A DNA stretch of 64,000 bases from Chionoecetes opilio (Eukaryota; Arthropoda; Malacostraca; Decapoda; Majidae): contig JACEEZ010023710.1 of NCBI GenBank assembly GCA_016584305.1, positions 85,402 through 149,401 of the forward strand, given 5' to 3'. Both the position numbers and the translations under genes were made by a program. The notes under the pieces were generated by a model. The model did no database searches and was not told the origin of the DNA. It saw nothing but the letters and a program-made list of their open reading frames with translations. Positions 29,896 to 43,599 of the stretch are shown one piece after another. Each line of letters starts with the position of its first letter. Position 1 is the stretch's first letter.

Positions 29896-32800
29896 AGAAT
29901 AATCATAAGAACAACATAGGCAACATAAAAAAACCATGTTTGATAAAGGTCAAATAGGAAAATGTTATGCTTTTAGAGGGTAAATAGAGAAATAAGTTTT
30001 GTTTCTCCTGAGGGGAGTATTTGTTATTGATTTGGAAACATGATACATACTTTGAAACTGGTTGATTTGTTCTTCAGAACTCAGCATTATATGAGTGCAA
30101 TGTACTGTGATCTAATGTGTTGCATTGTGCAGTTGTTTAAATTGAAAAAAAGTTAAGAGGAAGAGGAAAAAGAGTGTGTGGAGCAGCACTTGATGCAAGA
30201 TAAAGCTTTTCAAGGAAAGCCCAGAGTTGTGGTGCTGTGAGCCTCTCGTGGACTGCCAGTGGTCGTGGCAGCAATCATGCCGAAAATGTCCTCATGGGTG
30301 GTTATGGAGAAATGTAGTTGTTGTCATTGCATAATTTAGTAGAGGTGGTGAAGTAGTTCTTGTTGATGGTAGTGTTTCCAATGTACTAGAAATTTAAAGA
30401 GAATTTGTAATACTTTTAATAATGATAATTAAGCATGCGTCCCATTCTTACTCTTCATTAGAATACAGACCACTTTGTTATTCTAGAGTCCTCACTGGTA
30501 TGGCCATGGGGTCAACACGTAATACCAAGGTGCCAGGATGTAATATGAACAGTTTCAGGAATAATTATGTGTCAAGAGTTCATCACAGATCAAATGTCAG
30601 AGGTATTGTGTATCTAGAAGACTGGCTTCACTTCACCTTGAAGAGTTAATATATTGCCATTATTTTTTTGATACTGGTAACAGGTGTTGTTATGTAGACT
30701 TGAAACTTGGCTTTTTGATAAACAGTACTGTATATTATAGATAGTTTCGAAAAGTCATTAAGATGTATGGAATATTTCCAGTGACCCTCCTCCCAAACTA
30801 CTTGCCAGGCCAATGCCCCAAGAGCGCATCACCATTGTTCTGAAGGTTACTGACGCATTATTCCTCTACATTAAAACAAAACAAGAAAATGAGCAGAATA
30901 TTGTTTTTGTGAATGAGTTGATTAGTGTACTGGTCATTCATGCTATGAAATATCCTTTTATTTGTTCTATTACTACACGGTACTGAAGGAGAGTTTTGTT
31001 CATATTTCTTTAATTCCGTCAATTAATATTTTGCCATGATTTGATTAGATTTACCTCATGGGACAGTTCATCATTCTCTTTATCTAGTATTATTTAGTTT
31101 GGCAATGGGCCTTGGGATTTGATAATGGAAATGTAAGAAGATTTTGAGATTTATGAAATGTATCATTGCAGTAATAAGATAAACTGTTTTGAGGACATCT
31201 AGGAAAGAAAAATCAGCATGAATCTGTATGTTAATTATTCTACAGAGCTAATCACCAGACGAGGGTCAAACCTATAGGCTAGTTATCCTAAAGAGTAGCT
31301 ACACTGCATTTAAAGCACAGTATTTGTTTTGCTGCTTTAGTACAATATTATTTGACCAGCTTTTCTTTTCATAAGTTATCATGGTTAGAAAATCAGAGAT
31401 TTACTGAAATTATTATATTCTAATTTGTTGATATCCTATTGTTATTACTGGTTGATATGTTAATATCACACGGATACAGTATGTATTTAAAATCTATTAA
31501 AATTATTTGAATATATGAAATGGCTGAGGTGCCTACTAATTATTGGAAGAAATCGTCTTGCTATATGAATCGGCAATTAGGAAGCCTATTTTTCTGAAAT
31601 CTTATTATATGCATGCCATCATGCAGAGCTTATTTATAAGGTTTTGAGGCTCGTTTATCCATCATGATGGAGATCCATTTATTTAAAGACTTATTTGGCC
31701 ATTTGTCAATTGGATATAGCAGAGATTCTGATCATGTGTAACTAAATATAGAATAGACTTTGTGTGTGTGTGTGCCTACACAGTAAGACATCAGTCATGG
31801 GGTCATGGGATGCTGCCTAACCTTCAAGAGTTAAAGGTTAAGAAAACATATGTTATGTATACAAGATATTCCAAGTAATAACAGAAACAAGGATATTTGT
31901 ATGGCTTCAATGATACTATTCATGATGGATATTTGAAAAATTTCTGTAGGTGAAATTTGTTATCTTACGTATGCCCACAGACCAACGTTTACCCTATCTT
32001 GTGAAGTATTAAACCATTGCATTTATAGTTTTCTTGATTTGATAGCTCTGAATGCATCTTATAAAGTATAGCAAGTATATGTACAGTGTGATATGCTTTA
32101 TGAGTGCAAAACTCTCATCCATCTTTTTTTGTCTTAATTTTTTTTATTTCTCTAATAGTATATTCTAAGATTTTCCTGAATAGGTGAAAAAAACAATACA
32201 CGTGAATACATATTTAATACATTTTATAAATTGAAAAGATGTATTTGCACATATCCCATCCTTCTTAACTGCCAGTTCTGTGGTGAGTTTAGAAGTTTGC
32301 AATGTGATTCAACACCATACGCTTAAGTTTATGGCCTTAGCTTCGCTGCCACATGTGTAGCATCATTGTTTCATGCAGTGAGTCTGTCAAAATAGAACAA
32401 ACGGTCGTCCATTACAAAGGAAATACGTAATTTGTTTCCTGATTAACTGATTAGCCACAAATGATCTCATCTTTCAAGATTTGTAATACTTTGTCATGAA
32501 AGATTATGAACTTCTCCAGCATTCTATTGTCCTCAACTGATTCTGAATAAATTTGATGCATACATCAAGAAAGTGTGGTCCCAGCTGGTCAGCTTATGAA
32601 GGACCTTCGTCCCTTGCTTCTGTAGTTGAATCTGTCGTCACATGAAAGCTGTTGATGATATAAGTTCTTGAAGAGAAACGGTGCATCTCAGCCGCCTCCA
32701 TTCAACTTCGTTAACGATAGATCTGCAGTCACTTTTATGTCTTATATAGTGCTGTATAGGTATAAGAAATATATCCATAGATCATGAGATACTCATCAAA

Positions 32801-33489
32801 TATATTGAAAATTTAATATACTTTAATCTAGATAGATATTGGTGTACTCCAGCCCTCACCTGCAGATTTATTTATCATGTACCGAGGCAAGTCAGTAAAA
32901 TAGTCAAGCACACATTAACTGATTCTGAGCCAAAATGTTATATGCCTTGAAGTGGCCACGCTCAGCTGCCTTAGAGAGTAACAGTAGGTGAAGACCATGG
33001 TGTCTGTGGGAAACATTTGTGTTCATGTTCCATCCAGATTCCTGCACTGCTCAGCTCAGACTGAAACATTCAATAATGTATTCACCTGGAATCCCGAATC
33101 AGATTTTTTGTTGATAATATTATTAGTAGTAACTGCAATGATAGACATGTTATTTTCTACCTGGTAAAGGATACAGAAAGCCTTGCCCAACATCATTTTG
33201 GATATGTGTAGATTACACCATCTTTCCCCCCTTAGTACCTTGCAGTCCCCTCACTGACAACTCAGGATATAATCTGATAGTGAAGCTCCCACTTAGCCTT
33301 CGATGATGATACTGAGACTATGATTTACTAAGCTTGCTTATAAAGACACTGAGAAAAATAGATTAGTACATGAATGAGACAGGAAGAGGCATCTCGAATA
33401 TAGTATTGATGGCTCAGAAGGCAGGAAGGGAGGAAGGGAGATGGGTGAGGCAGCGTTGTGGTATTCTTTGGACTCTGCGGGGGCTATCA
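29896..33489. other. Long AT-rich intergenic stretch, no gene recognised
   Basis: About 3.6 kb of low-GC DNA without recognisable transposon termini, RNA genes or conserved exons. One open stretch on the + strand after an acceptor-like TTTCCAG near 30778 runs about 67 codons but resembles nothing I know. Confidence 0.4.
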
Positions 33490-34088
33490 TACCAAAGTGG
33501 CACATTGCACTTGGCATGCCACTTGAAAACGAACCTTTAGAAACAAATGAAACTTTCACAGGTTTGCATGGTGCCACTTGATGCCACTCCGAGCTAGGAC
33601 TGGACCCTTTTTCAGCGTGCCATGTGACAGCTTTCACATCAAGATGATTAATAACCAAGATGATAATACAAATAACATTACAGATACAAAAACAAAGTTG
33701 AGTAGTCATACCTCGGCACTCACAGATCTTCGGTAATTGGTATAATTTCACTGCAATAAAGGTTGCACAATGGTTACATACCAGATTACGAATATTTGAC
33801 ATTCGTCAAAATTGCTGAAACTTCTCTTCATGCAGCCCTGGATGCTATGCTACATAAGCACCTGAACCCCTACGTTGCCTCTCTGATGCTGATGTACCCA
33901 GCACGTCTTCTTTTCATGTTCTCTTCTGGCTATCACAGCATCGAACAGAACACTTATCAGCATCATTATTTGCTGAAACCTTCTTGTGAACTGAGCTTGT
34001 GATTCACGCGCCACATGTTACTTTGGTGTAAAAGCGTCTTGTCACGTGTCATTTGCCACTTGCCATGTGGGATGTGCCACTTTGGTGC
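33490..34088. mobile_element. Inverted-repeat element with ACCAAAGTGGCACA termini
   Basis: The left end ACCAAAGTGGCACATTGCAC and right end GGGATGTGCCACTTTGGTG are inverses, with further inverted similarity inward (GGCATGCCACTTG against CATTTGCCACTTGCCATG). The target-site duplication is not clear, so exact ends are uncertain. No coding sequence recognised. Confidence 0.6.
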
Positions 34089-34266
34089 GAATTTAGAATG
34101 AAAATTGCATATCATCTATTGCAAGTGAAATAAGGGAACTTAACATGAGAATAGCCTCTTCTTTGTAATGCACTTCTTGAAAAGACATTTGGATTTTGTA
34201 GACTTGTAAACATCACCAGATATGAGGTGAAATGGTGGTGAGAAAACACAAACTGAAGTAGAAGTG

Positions 34267-34699
34267 CACTCGAACCTGGATTTAACGCACTCAATGGGGA
34301 ATTAAAGGGAACGTTGCTTGAAAAAGTCTGTTGTTTGGTATTTGCGGGCCAGACGCCATAATTTTTCATATGAAACATTGTTTATTACATATAAAGACAA
34401 TAAAATTACTAATTTCTTTTCACAACCTTAGTGGGCATTTTGCTGGGCTAAATGGTGAAAGAAATAAGAAATAATTACAAACACAACAAGACCGTGTAGC
34501 TAAGTCGGGAGGTAAACAGTGACTGGCACTACATGGTTGATTTGGCGAGCACACCCGCACTGCTCGCCCTACGATCTAGGGGACCCATTTTTCTAGCAGC
34601 GTACTTATTGAATGGTTTGGTCCGCTTGTCCAGATGCGGATGGAGTTCATTAAATCCGAAATCAATGAAATGGAGGTCCACTAAGTTGAGGGTTGAGTG
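34267..34699 (-). mobile_element. TIR element, family A, second copy
   Basis: Ends CACTCGAACCTGGATTTAAC and GGGTTGAGTG. The right side is followed by TA (34700-34701) and the left by TG (34265-34266). The interior TGGTTTGGTCCGCTTGTCC is the reverse complement of the copy at 304-761, so the two lie in opposite orientation. No transposase. Confidence 0.7.
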
Positions 34700-34726
34700 T
34701 ACTTTATTGCTCATATGTTTCAACTA

Positions 34727-35812
34727 CAGTAAACCCTCACTTTAACGGACCTTTATATAACAAATTTTGGCTTTAACAAACTTTTTCTGCCAGTCTGGTA
34801 CATGCGGGGATTTATCGAATAAGTTTGGTAAATGCGTGGTTTGGTTCTTATCTGGCCCGACCGAGTATGTACACGTAGGTCGGTCGGCGGCAGTGGAAAC
34901 AAAGCCGAGCAGGCGGTGTGCGCCGATCAGTCTAGCTTTGTCCGCCCGATTGTAAACACTTCTGCTGGCGTCCTCCCGTGCCTCACCAATGTAATTATTG
35001 CTTTGATTTCCCTGTATGTGTGTAGTATCTCTGATGGCTGCATGTACTGCATACATCTGGCTCTGTACAGGGGCCTTATCTGCCCATGTATGGAGTATGT
35101 CTCACATGTTTGGGGAAGATCCACTCATACAGCTCTCCTAAACAGGGTTGAGTCAAACGCTTTTCGTCTCATCAACCCCCCTCCTCTGACTGACTGTCTT
35201 CAATTTTTAAATCACCACCGAAATATTGCTTCTCTTGCTATCTTCTACCGTTATTTTCATGCTAACTACTCTTCTGAAAAACTTGTTAAATGCATGCCTC
35301 CCCCTCTCCCGCGACCTCGCTGCAGAAGACTTTCTACTCATTCTCATCCCTATTCTGTCCATCTTCTTAATGCAAGAGTTAATCAGTATCTTTACTCTTT
35401 CATCCCTTTCACTGGTAAACTCTGGAACTCTCTTCCTGGTTCTATTTTTCCACCTTCCAACGACTTAAATCTTTTCAAGAGAGGAGTGACAAGACACCTC
35501 CCGAACTAAATTGCCCCACCCCCTTTTTTTTTATTCTCTTACTGTCTTCTTTATAGGGACTGGCAACTAAGCATGCTTTTTTTTTTTTTTTTTTTTTTTT
35601 GGCCCTTGGCCAGTCCTTTGTGAAAAAAAAATGTACGTGAGTATACAAACTTTCATCTAATGTAACAAACAAAGTTCATTATACACGGAAATGGTCGGAA
35701 ATAGCGAACTTTCACCTCTTTGTTCGTTATTTGTGAAAAGTTTGGATAACGGATTTTCGGATATAACGTCACCTCCTTCCCCCAATTGGTTCGTTAATGC
35801 AAGGGTTTACTG
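34727..35812 (+). mobile_element. TIR element, family C, interrupted by a LINE fragment
   Basis: Left end CAGTAAACCCTCACTTTAAC, right end its inverse (TTAATGCAAGGGTTTACTG), flanked by TA (34725-34726 and 35813-35814). The left 270 bp match the truncated copy at 2917-3198. Between about 34990 and 35640 a LINE C-terminal fragment is inserted. The sub-terminal right portion has TTCGTTATTTGTGAAAAG and similar motifs. Confidence 0.75.
35030..35640 (+). mobile_element. Non-LTR retrotransposon C-terminal fragment, T-rich tail
   Basis: Encodes about 155 residues, including YRGLICPCMEYVSHVWG, LLNRVESNAFRLINPPPLTD and PFTGKLWNSLPGSIFPPSND, ending FKRGVTRHLPN. This is the distal part of a LINE polyprotein, open to its natural stop at about 35507. 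The 3' UTR contains a GGCCCTTGGCCAGTCC motif after a poly-T run. 5'-truncated and inactive. Confidence 0.85.
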
Positions 35813-35884
35813 TATTGCATTCTTCAGAGTGAATGGTTAGACTAGGAAGTACAGAATATTGAATACTCCTCAAGCAGCTCAGCC

Positions 35885-36290
35885 ACCAGTTTCAATCAAT
35901 CAATCATTGGGGGCGTTCGCCGGGGGGCGCGTTGCCTCGCCCACCCAACGACGCCACTCCCGGGGGTCACCTCGCGTGAGTCTCCATGCAGGCCCCCTTC
36001 CCACACCAAGCAACTCTCGACAGGAAACATCAACTTGCCCCAGCCACGAGCCTTGTGGGCGCCCCCTTGGCCTCCTCCACGCCGGATTGTCTCTTACAGA
36101 TACAACCCGATGGGAAGGATCGGTTTCAGGGTAGCGTGCCACATGCCCATATAGCCGAAGTTGGCGCTGATAGACTGCAGGTAATAGGCCTCGATTCAGT
36201 CTCACGGTGCAATCGCTGATTTGACACGTAATCATCCCAGCGATACCCCATGATTCTGCAAAGAAACTTAGCATGCTGCGAGTCTGCCTT
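35885..36290 (-). mobile_element. LINE C-terminal fragment (RQLRLYGHVAR type)
   Basis: The - strand encodes about 124 residues with RQLRLYGHVARYPETDPSHR, SVRDNPAWRRPRGRPQGSW and RDPREWRRWVGEATRPP, ending in a natural stop. This is a widespread C-terminal region of non-LTR reverse transcriptase proteins, possibly RTE-like. The frame just upstream (from about 36270) is degenerate. Inactive remnant. Confidence 0.8.
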
Positions 36291-39200
36291 CCTTTTCTGA
36301 TAGAAAGAACTGGACCAGTCCTTCAGTTCGGAATAATTATATTCTTGACTGCCACACAGCAGTCAGGACGACATGCAACCCCCAGATCATGTCCGGCTGA
36401 CAATATCTCCCCACTAATGCTTCAAATGTCAGATGGCATAAAATCTTTCCACTTTGCCACAGCCTCCCGGTCTCTGCATGAGGTGTGATGAGGGAGAGTC
36501 AATACTTACTACCAAAATTTCAGCTAATGTAAGCTGATTTGGTGGTCAGCCATACATAGCTCATCAGTAGTGTCAGGAACATGTCTTAAGTGAGCCTTGT
36601 AGCTGTATCTATGCGATGTGATGAAGCCATTAAGGGCTTGCACGAAGCTCACCTAAGGCAGCCTACATGTGGCCTGGAGCTTCCTCATGTATTAGGTTAA
36701 AGGCTATTCTAATTTTAATGGCCATCAACATCCCTAACAGTTTTCTAACATAATTTGACTTTTTTTCCCCTTCGTAACTATCTCTACTACATGACAAATA
36801 TTGATACATGATATTGGCTCAGATCTGTAGCAGATTTAACAGTGGGATTCAATATGTTTCCCAGTGCCTTATGCAGGGGAAAATAACTTGCTCTTGGACA
36901 CTCGTTAGCAGCTTGCATGTGACAGCATTCCACAGGTGTACAGGATCCCTAAAGGTGGCAGCATATTCAACCAATGTGAGACTACCAAGCAGTTTCTGAA
37001 AACGGGGTGCTCTTTTCTTGAGACTTCTGGTTATGTTGCGCAGCTTGAATATTACAAGTTTATCATCCGGTGCAAAGAATTCAACACAAAATTTCTGCAG
37101 TTCTGAGAGATCCCCCTTGGGACTAATGACAATGTGAGCATCCTCCATGCTGACCCTTCCGATATTGCTGAACCAAATCAGCCAGTGGAGTTTTGACCTC
37201 CACCACTAGAAGCAAGCAGTTCCTAACTTAGTGGACATTGCAAAGTGCAGAACAGAGATCTCTTGAAGTTCTTTGGTACGAGAGGCATCATGGCTAAAAG
37301 TTGGCTTAAAATTTGCTCACTGAGTATTGGTCGGCACCTTGAATTTACTCAATATAAGAAATATGGCTTGTAGAAGGCAGTGGTGTATTACAATCAAGTT
37401 TAGTAAAAACATCCTATATCAAAATCAGAGCATGTATAAAATGATTATGTACTGAAGTGTGTGAGGGGTGTGCACTGTGCAGTCTGACCAGCAATATATA
37501 ATCACCAAGTGAAGTAGATCCAATGATGGAAAGGCTCAGTCAAGCACCATAATTACCCGTATCTGAATAGTAGTAATAAGTATAGCCTCAAATATCCGGC
37601 CAGTGGTGTAGGTCTCCTTGTCTTGAATTTTTTTTTAATAATTTACCCCAACTATAGGTGCACACATCATCTTAGCTCCCTCAGAATACACGGACATGAA
37701 TATACTCTAAAAAATCAAATTGTTCTATGGCCTACTAGAGTTAACACCTGGATTGTTTGTACAGGAAAGTGTACCCTCCTAAAATCACCCTCAATGTCCG
37801 CAGTTTGAGAAGTTGGGGTAAAGGGAGGAGCACTGTTCCATCCGTTTGCAGGGATCTAATGGGCTTTGCCTGCTTCAGGCATGACTTGCGTGTTGCTTCG
37901 GTGCACAAGCCTTGAGGCAGCACAACACTTGGTCACATCCCCGAGTGAACCTTTATCAGGATCAGGACAAATCTTGAATCCCATTACTTTTAGAAAACAG
38001 ATCAAGGTCCATTGGGATAGGATTGCATCATTTGATATCACTGGTAATAATATGCAGCTTGGTCCAATGTGAGATTAAAATTTTACATAATTTATCACTC
38101 ATCACCATAACTTCATAAGCCTATTTGAGGACGTGCAAGTATTAAGGCCATACTCTAGGAATCCGAGTGGATCAGAGTAATGTCATATGTCTCTAACATT
38201 TCCTTGTGAATAATGTATATACTAAGTCAGAAAGTGAAAGAGAGGTAAAATTTCAACAAACTTGACCATTGACTTCAAAGATTAGCTCTTGATTAAACTT
38301 ATTGCATTGTTGATTTAAAGAATTTTTTACCAAAGGTATTGAAATAGTGTTGGTATAAATCACACAGGAAAGTTTATTGCAAAGATGCAGTGTGATTAGC
38401 TGTGGCATCTTTTATTTTCCAGCGGTCAATTTCTCTTAAGTTCACAAAACCCCAAAAAAGTACATGAAACCATGGGTCAGGTCACTCATGCCATTCTGTG
38501 CTCCCTCTGGAGGTGGACCTCTGATTGGCTTCATCAGAAATGGTGATTGGCAGCTCAGCAAAGCTCAGTTGTGGTTAAATCCATGCCTAGCATTCTATGT
38601 ACAGCATAGTTGCTGGGATAGCGTGACAGAACCACTTAGGGATCTTAGCAATGTTATATATCGCTAGTGTGGTGGATATAGCATCCTCCCTATGAATCAT
38701 TTGTCTTCAGCCTGTGTTGTGCCTGGAGGGTGGCAGCGGAAGGTTCAGGTGATGGCTGGTAAGATGGCTGTTGCTACTGGAATGTTGATAATTTCTAATG
38801 TCTAACCAGCCATTACTCAAATTAATACAACCTCGTGAATATCTACTTGTAATTATACTTGTCATTAATTGTGCAATATTTTTGGTTGTTGTAACATAGC
38901 ACTGCTCTTTTGATTCTGCTTAACATAACAAAGTTACTACTCCATTTTCTATGTTACCTAAATTATGAAAAACCTGAGTAAAATCTGTAAACTAATTTCA
39001 AAATTCTCTATTATTCCGATATTGTTTGTCTCCATGAGGAATCAGAGAACAGCTGCCATTTCTGCAACAGGTAGCCTAGTCTGTGCCATTATAGCATTCA
39101 TGCCAAAATCACTGTTGCGATGGTCCTTGGGTGCGTGAGGGCCAATCCCCGTCAAGCATGGCCACCACAGGCCTTTTGAATTCTGCCTTGACAGAGGTAC

Positions 39201-39927
39201 GTCCAACCTTTAAGAGCCTTTCACCAGTAACAACTATTTGTTTGTACTGGAATTCTACAGGGTGTCCAATACAGTTTTCTTAATGATTCGTCTACATAGA
39301 AATTTTAAACATCTGTATCAGTCATGTTTTGTAAAACAAATTAATTTTCCCAAAAGAAGTGAACCTACAAACTACTAGTTAACAACAAAATAGCTGAAAA
39401 CTTTAAAGTTTTATTTACTGATTCAATTTTAGATGTAGGCTACAGGTATACAAATGAAAACCTTTCTTTCAACAAAATACCAGTTTTTCCCATTAGGTGT
39501 GACTATAGATAGCATTTGTTGTTGTTGTTAAATGTACATACTTTATTCAAAGACTAAATAAGATTGTGTCAGGAATGTGTAGATTTATTACTGAAGAAAT
39601 GTGTAACATGGATAGCTGTTGTTATTCTAATGCTTTCCTTCTTTTTGACAAGTATAAGGTGATGTCTCATTAATACATAATGTTGAAGTGTGTTCAGATA
39701 CCTACTGTCTTGTTCCCTGTAATGGTAATCATGTTTTTCTGACTATTTAGGGAGAGTGAAAAACTTTTCAGCCTCTTCCCAAACCTTGGATGCAATTGTT
39801 GTCCTGTCTGTACATTCCATTAATTTAGCAACTTTTTTTAACGTTGTACATTTGACACTTACCCTATTCGTTGTAGTCATTGCATTCCAGTTATGCAATG
39901 GTAGGTCAAGGAATTACATTTATAATG

Positions 39928-39929
<2 letters not shown>
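36291..39929. other. Intergenic stretch, no recognised gene
   Basis: About 3.6 kb of unremarkable DNA. A 99-codon frame on the - strand (36849-37148) is the only open stretch that looks protein-like (FAPDDKLVIFKLRNITRSLK). I cannot identify it, and it may be a transposon remnant. No clear terminal repeats or RNA genes. Confidence 0.35.

Positions 39930-40022
<93 letters not shown>
39930..40022. repeat. (TA)n microsatellite
   Basis: About 46 uninterrupted TA dinucleotides. Confidence 0.95.
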
Positions 40023-40024
<2 letters not shown>

Positions 40025-41480
40025 ACAGTGATTCATAGTTTGAGTATAATTGGTCCATGGATTTATGTTTTTAAGTATTACTTGTCTTACAATACTTCAT
40101 GTCAATCGTCACTAATATTATATTCCTGTTGAGCTACATATATTCCTAAGGTCGACTGTGCCAAGGCTATACTGGTGGCAAATATATGCAACGTGACTTT
40201 AGGTGATCTAATAACTTTTATAACATCCTACATAGTCCCTTATACACTATGATAATGAATTAACCTTTGAGAATAGTGGATTAAAGGTACTAAATATCTC
40301 TTACATTTGTTGAGAGATTAAGAATTATTGATGGTTAATATACATATCAAATCAAAATGGTGAAACACAAGGTGAATAAACTAGCCTGTCCAGCCATGCC
40401 AAGCCGACCAAGGAGAACACCCTAGGGATCAGATGAAAAGTGTAATTAACAACTGTAATATTAAACTTTGGGCTAATATCGAAGCAAATCAGTCATTTAG
40501 CACCATACAATGATTAGCTTAATATTGTGTATAATTCCACAGACTTTTAAAGATCAGATTGTAAAAAATGTCATCAAATCAAACTTGAGGAAAAATGTGT
40601 GCCATCTCTTCCCTAGGGATTAATATGAAAGACAAGTCAGCTTTTGTTAAGAGATGAATAAGCGTGAAGATGATGGTGTGATGATGCACCGTATTGACCT
40701 AACATTTAAAATTACAGTTAATTTTCAACCTGTCAATAGTTGTTCCTTGTATAATTAATTACCTTGACTTGTTGAAATGTTTGTAAGAGGTTCTGACGGC
40801 AGGTCACTGTACCAAGCCAAGCCTTTGCTGCATTGGCACTGGCTCTCCTGTCACATTTCTATTGTTTTGAGGTGTATGTGATATGTCATTTACATTAAAA
40901 TGTTATTCTCTGTTTGTAATATACCTATTTCACCCTGATAAGATTTTCTGTTTATTGCCGAGATATTTAATGTGCAGCATCTGACATCAGCAGTAGCTTC
41001 TGATAAATTTGAATGTGTAGCTACCCCATGTCGGATAATAGCATGCCGTCACATCCGACATGCAGTGCTGGTGCCTTGTTATTCAGCATGGGGGAAATGA
41101 GGACACTTGTGCCTTGAGCATTGCATGTTGACAAAAAATGTATTCCTCCTCAATACAGCTCACTTCTGAAATTCCCCCCAATGCAATTATCTTCAGTTTA
41201 TAAGTAAAAAAATGCTTAGGTTCCAAAGAGGCAGGTGAGACGTTCCCTTTCAAGGCTTCATATGTAAATGCATGAAAACCAACCTCCACATGCACACTTT
41301 AAATAATTATTTAATCTGCAATCACTTGAAACCCAATGTACTACACTTGCATTCAGTTCTTGTGATGCTTCTCACCTCTGTAATGGTTTATCATCACGGA
41401 ATTATTTCTAGCCATGGATTCATGAAACATTATACATTTTTCTTGATTGATTCTATATGCTTTGAATTTTAGTTTGAGAT
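40023..41480. other. AT-rich intergenic sequence, no feature seen
   Basis: No exon, transposon terminus or RNA gene recognised in about 1.45 kb. One AATAAA-free, low-complexity-free stretch of ordinary AT-rich DNA. Confidence 0.4.
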
Positions 41481-41482
41481 TT

Positions 41483-41660
41483 TGACATTAGCATTACTAT
41501 TACTATCAATAGTATCATTATTATCATTATTACTATTATTATCAATATTACGTATCATTATCATTACTATTATTTTCATTATTACTACCTAGTATTTTTA
41601 TTTTCATTATTATTATCATTATTATTTATATGATTTTCATTACTATTACCATTAATAGCC
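41483..41660. repeat. ATT-rich microsatellite
   Basis: Irregular TATTATCATTATTAC and ATCATTACTATTA trinucleotide-type repeats, imperfect throughout. Confidence 0.85.
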
Positions 41661-41954
41661 TACTAGCAGCATCACTGACATAACAATTATAATAGTGGTT
41701 ATCATTAACATTTTCATCAAACAAAGTTAGGCTGGAACGAATGGAGGACATGAGATTGGCACCGTGGCATGAAAGGTTTATTTGTTGAAAGCCTGGCGTA
41801 GCATGTGGGGGAAGAACAGCATTAACAAGGCAGACAGGAGCGGCATGTGGGTTAGGGAGGTGAAGTAAGTAATTGAAGGAGGGAAAAAGGTGTGTGCATG
41901 GAGAATGATGAAGAGAAACAGAGAGAGGCTCAAAAAAGATATGTGAAAGTGGAA

Positions 41955-42072
41955 AAGTGAGATATTTTTTTGTACATAGTCCTACTGTACATCCACCTTG
42001 CATCCCTAGCCATGCTATTGTCAAGCCTCCTTTTAAAGCTCCCTATTGACTCCGCACTAACTACCTGATGAC
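41955..42072 (-). mobile_element. Short LINE C-terminal fragment
   Basis: The - strand reads approximately VSAESIGSFKRRLDNSMARD followed by RWMYSRTMYKKIS. It has the same plan as the end of the fragment at 8760-9026 ([20 protein letters not shown]) but belongs to a different subfamily. Strongly truncated. Confidence 0.6.
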
Positions 42073-42415
42073 TTTAGAGAATAAAGAGAGGAAGAGGAGG
42101 AGATCGATTGAGAATATATCAGTGAAAGTAGTTAAAATAGGAAGAAAAGGAAAAGGAAGAAAAGGGATCAAGGAAGAAGTGAGAGAGAAATAGGAAGAAG
42201 GGGAAAGGAGGAGTTAGGATGAGGAGAGGAAAGAAGGAGGAAAAGGGAGTTAAAAGTCTTAGAAAGGAGTTAGGGAGAGGAATGCAATGGAAGGCAGACA
42301 GGAAAGAACGGGAAAAGGGGAGAAAATAAGTAGTGAGGGTTTTAGGAAGGATAAATTAAGGAGTGGTAGAGGAGGAGGAGAGGAGGAGGAGATGATGAAA
42401 CAGCAGAGGAAGAAT
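42073..42415. repeat. Purine-rich (GGA/AAG) tract
   Basis: About 340 bp almost entirely A and G on the + strand (GGAAGAGGAGGAGATC-like). The + strand frame is compositional only. Capable of triplex formation in principle. Confidence 0.75.
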
Positions 42416-42724
42416 TTTGTCCTCCACACTTACAGGGCAGTGCATTTTTTAACATCACAACTGGGCGACCAAAATGTCTCCCAGTGATGGAAAACTGTCG
42501 CCCAGTAAGAACAATTTTAATTGGGGCGACAAGATATTTGTTCATAAAATCCTTCCTGGATACAATTGTTCATCTTATCTGTGTGTTAGATCCAGAAGTG
42601 CATTCTTATTCTGATTTTCTTTGCAGTTTTGATCAATTTTAGGTGCATTTTGGGGCCTCATTGGGCCTTATAATGGGCCTCATAGGGGCCCCTAGGGGGG
42701 CCTTTATAAGTTTATAGGGGCCCA

Positions 42725-43245
42725 CACATGCCTGGAGGCTTACAGTGGACGCACGTGCGTCCTTTGATACCTTTGAAGAGTTCCGTCAGTTATCGACGCA
42801 GCTGAGATGGATCTCCACTGTAACCAGACAGTCTCCTCCTTGATCCAGTGCAGGAGACTGTTTGAGTTGGAGCTGGTGTATCCTGGTGTTGGCGGTGGGT
42901 CTGGTACATTGGCCAGCCAGGCATCCAATTTGTACTTGAAGGTGTCGGGTGAGACACCCCCCATGTTTCTTAGTTTTGTTGGGATGCAGTTGAATAATCT
43001 TGTAGCACTGAAGGTGAAGCTGTGGTGTGTTAGAGTTCTAACTCTATGAGATGCTCCTGGTGTGGTGCACACACAGCACAGCAATTCCTCTCCTGGGGTG
43101 CACCTGGGGTCCAGTGCGTCCGCCTGGGGGCGCCGTGCATTCACTATATACCTACCATCCATCGTCTTCATCCATGAACTTATACAACCTTCTCTATAGA
43201 CTCGCGCTCACTACCTGACCAACCTGCTGTTTGAGATACAATAAA
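42725..43245 (-). mobile_element. LINE 3' fragment, the partner of the SINE at 55671
   Basis: The - strand encodes about 143 residues: SFTFSATRLFNCIPTKLRN, FKYKLDAWLANVPDPPPTPG and finally EETVWLQWRSISAASITD. This is the C-terminus of a LINE protein. The last 47 bases of its coding end (42787-42833) are identical to the tail of the tRNA-derived SINE at 55671-55999. It begins upstream with YREGCISSWMKTMDGRY. Confidence 0.85.
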
Positions 43246-43599
43246 GTAGTGTAGTTACTCTTCATCTCTTCCCGTTTTCTTATTCCCCGCATCCCCCCAA
43301 ACCCCACCCGCGCCGCCACTTCCTGGGAGTCGCGCACCTTGAAGTTCGAAGTGGTTTCGTGATGTCGACTCGCACACGTAAAATACTCACTAGTTCATCG
43401 AAATCTGTTATCCATAGGCCTATGGTTACGGATCAATGCTATGGATATCATACTAGTAATCACGAGTAATAAGAAGATACTTGTTTGAGGCGCTTTGAAG
43501 GCATGGAGGTGAAATAGTGCAAGAAATACTAAACATGAAACATTTCGTTACTTTCGAACCTCTTCCGAGACTGATGATTGAGTTCCTCTCCCCCAATGC

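Noticed and set aside
30778..30986. A 67-codon frame after TTTCCAG (DPPPKLLARPMPQERITIV...)
   Set aside because: No known similarity, no matching donor exon in the right phase, and it lies in AT-rich intergenic DNA.
36849..37148. A 99-codon - strand gene
   Set aside because: Protein-like in composition but not recognised, without flanking exons. Left as a possible transposon remnant.
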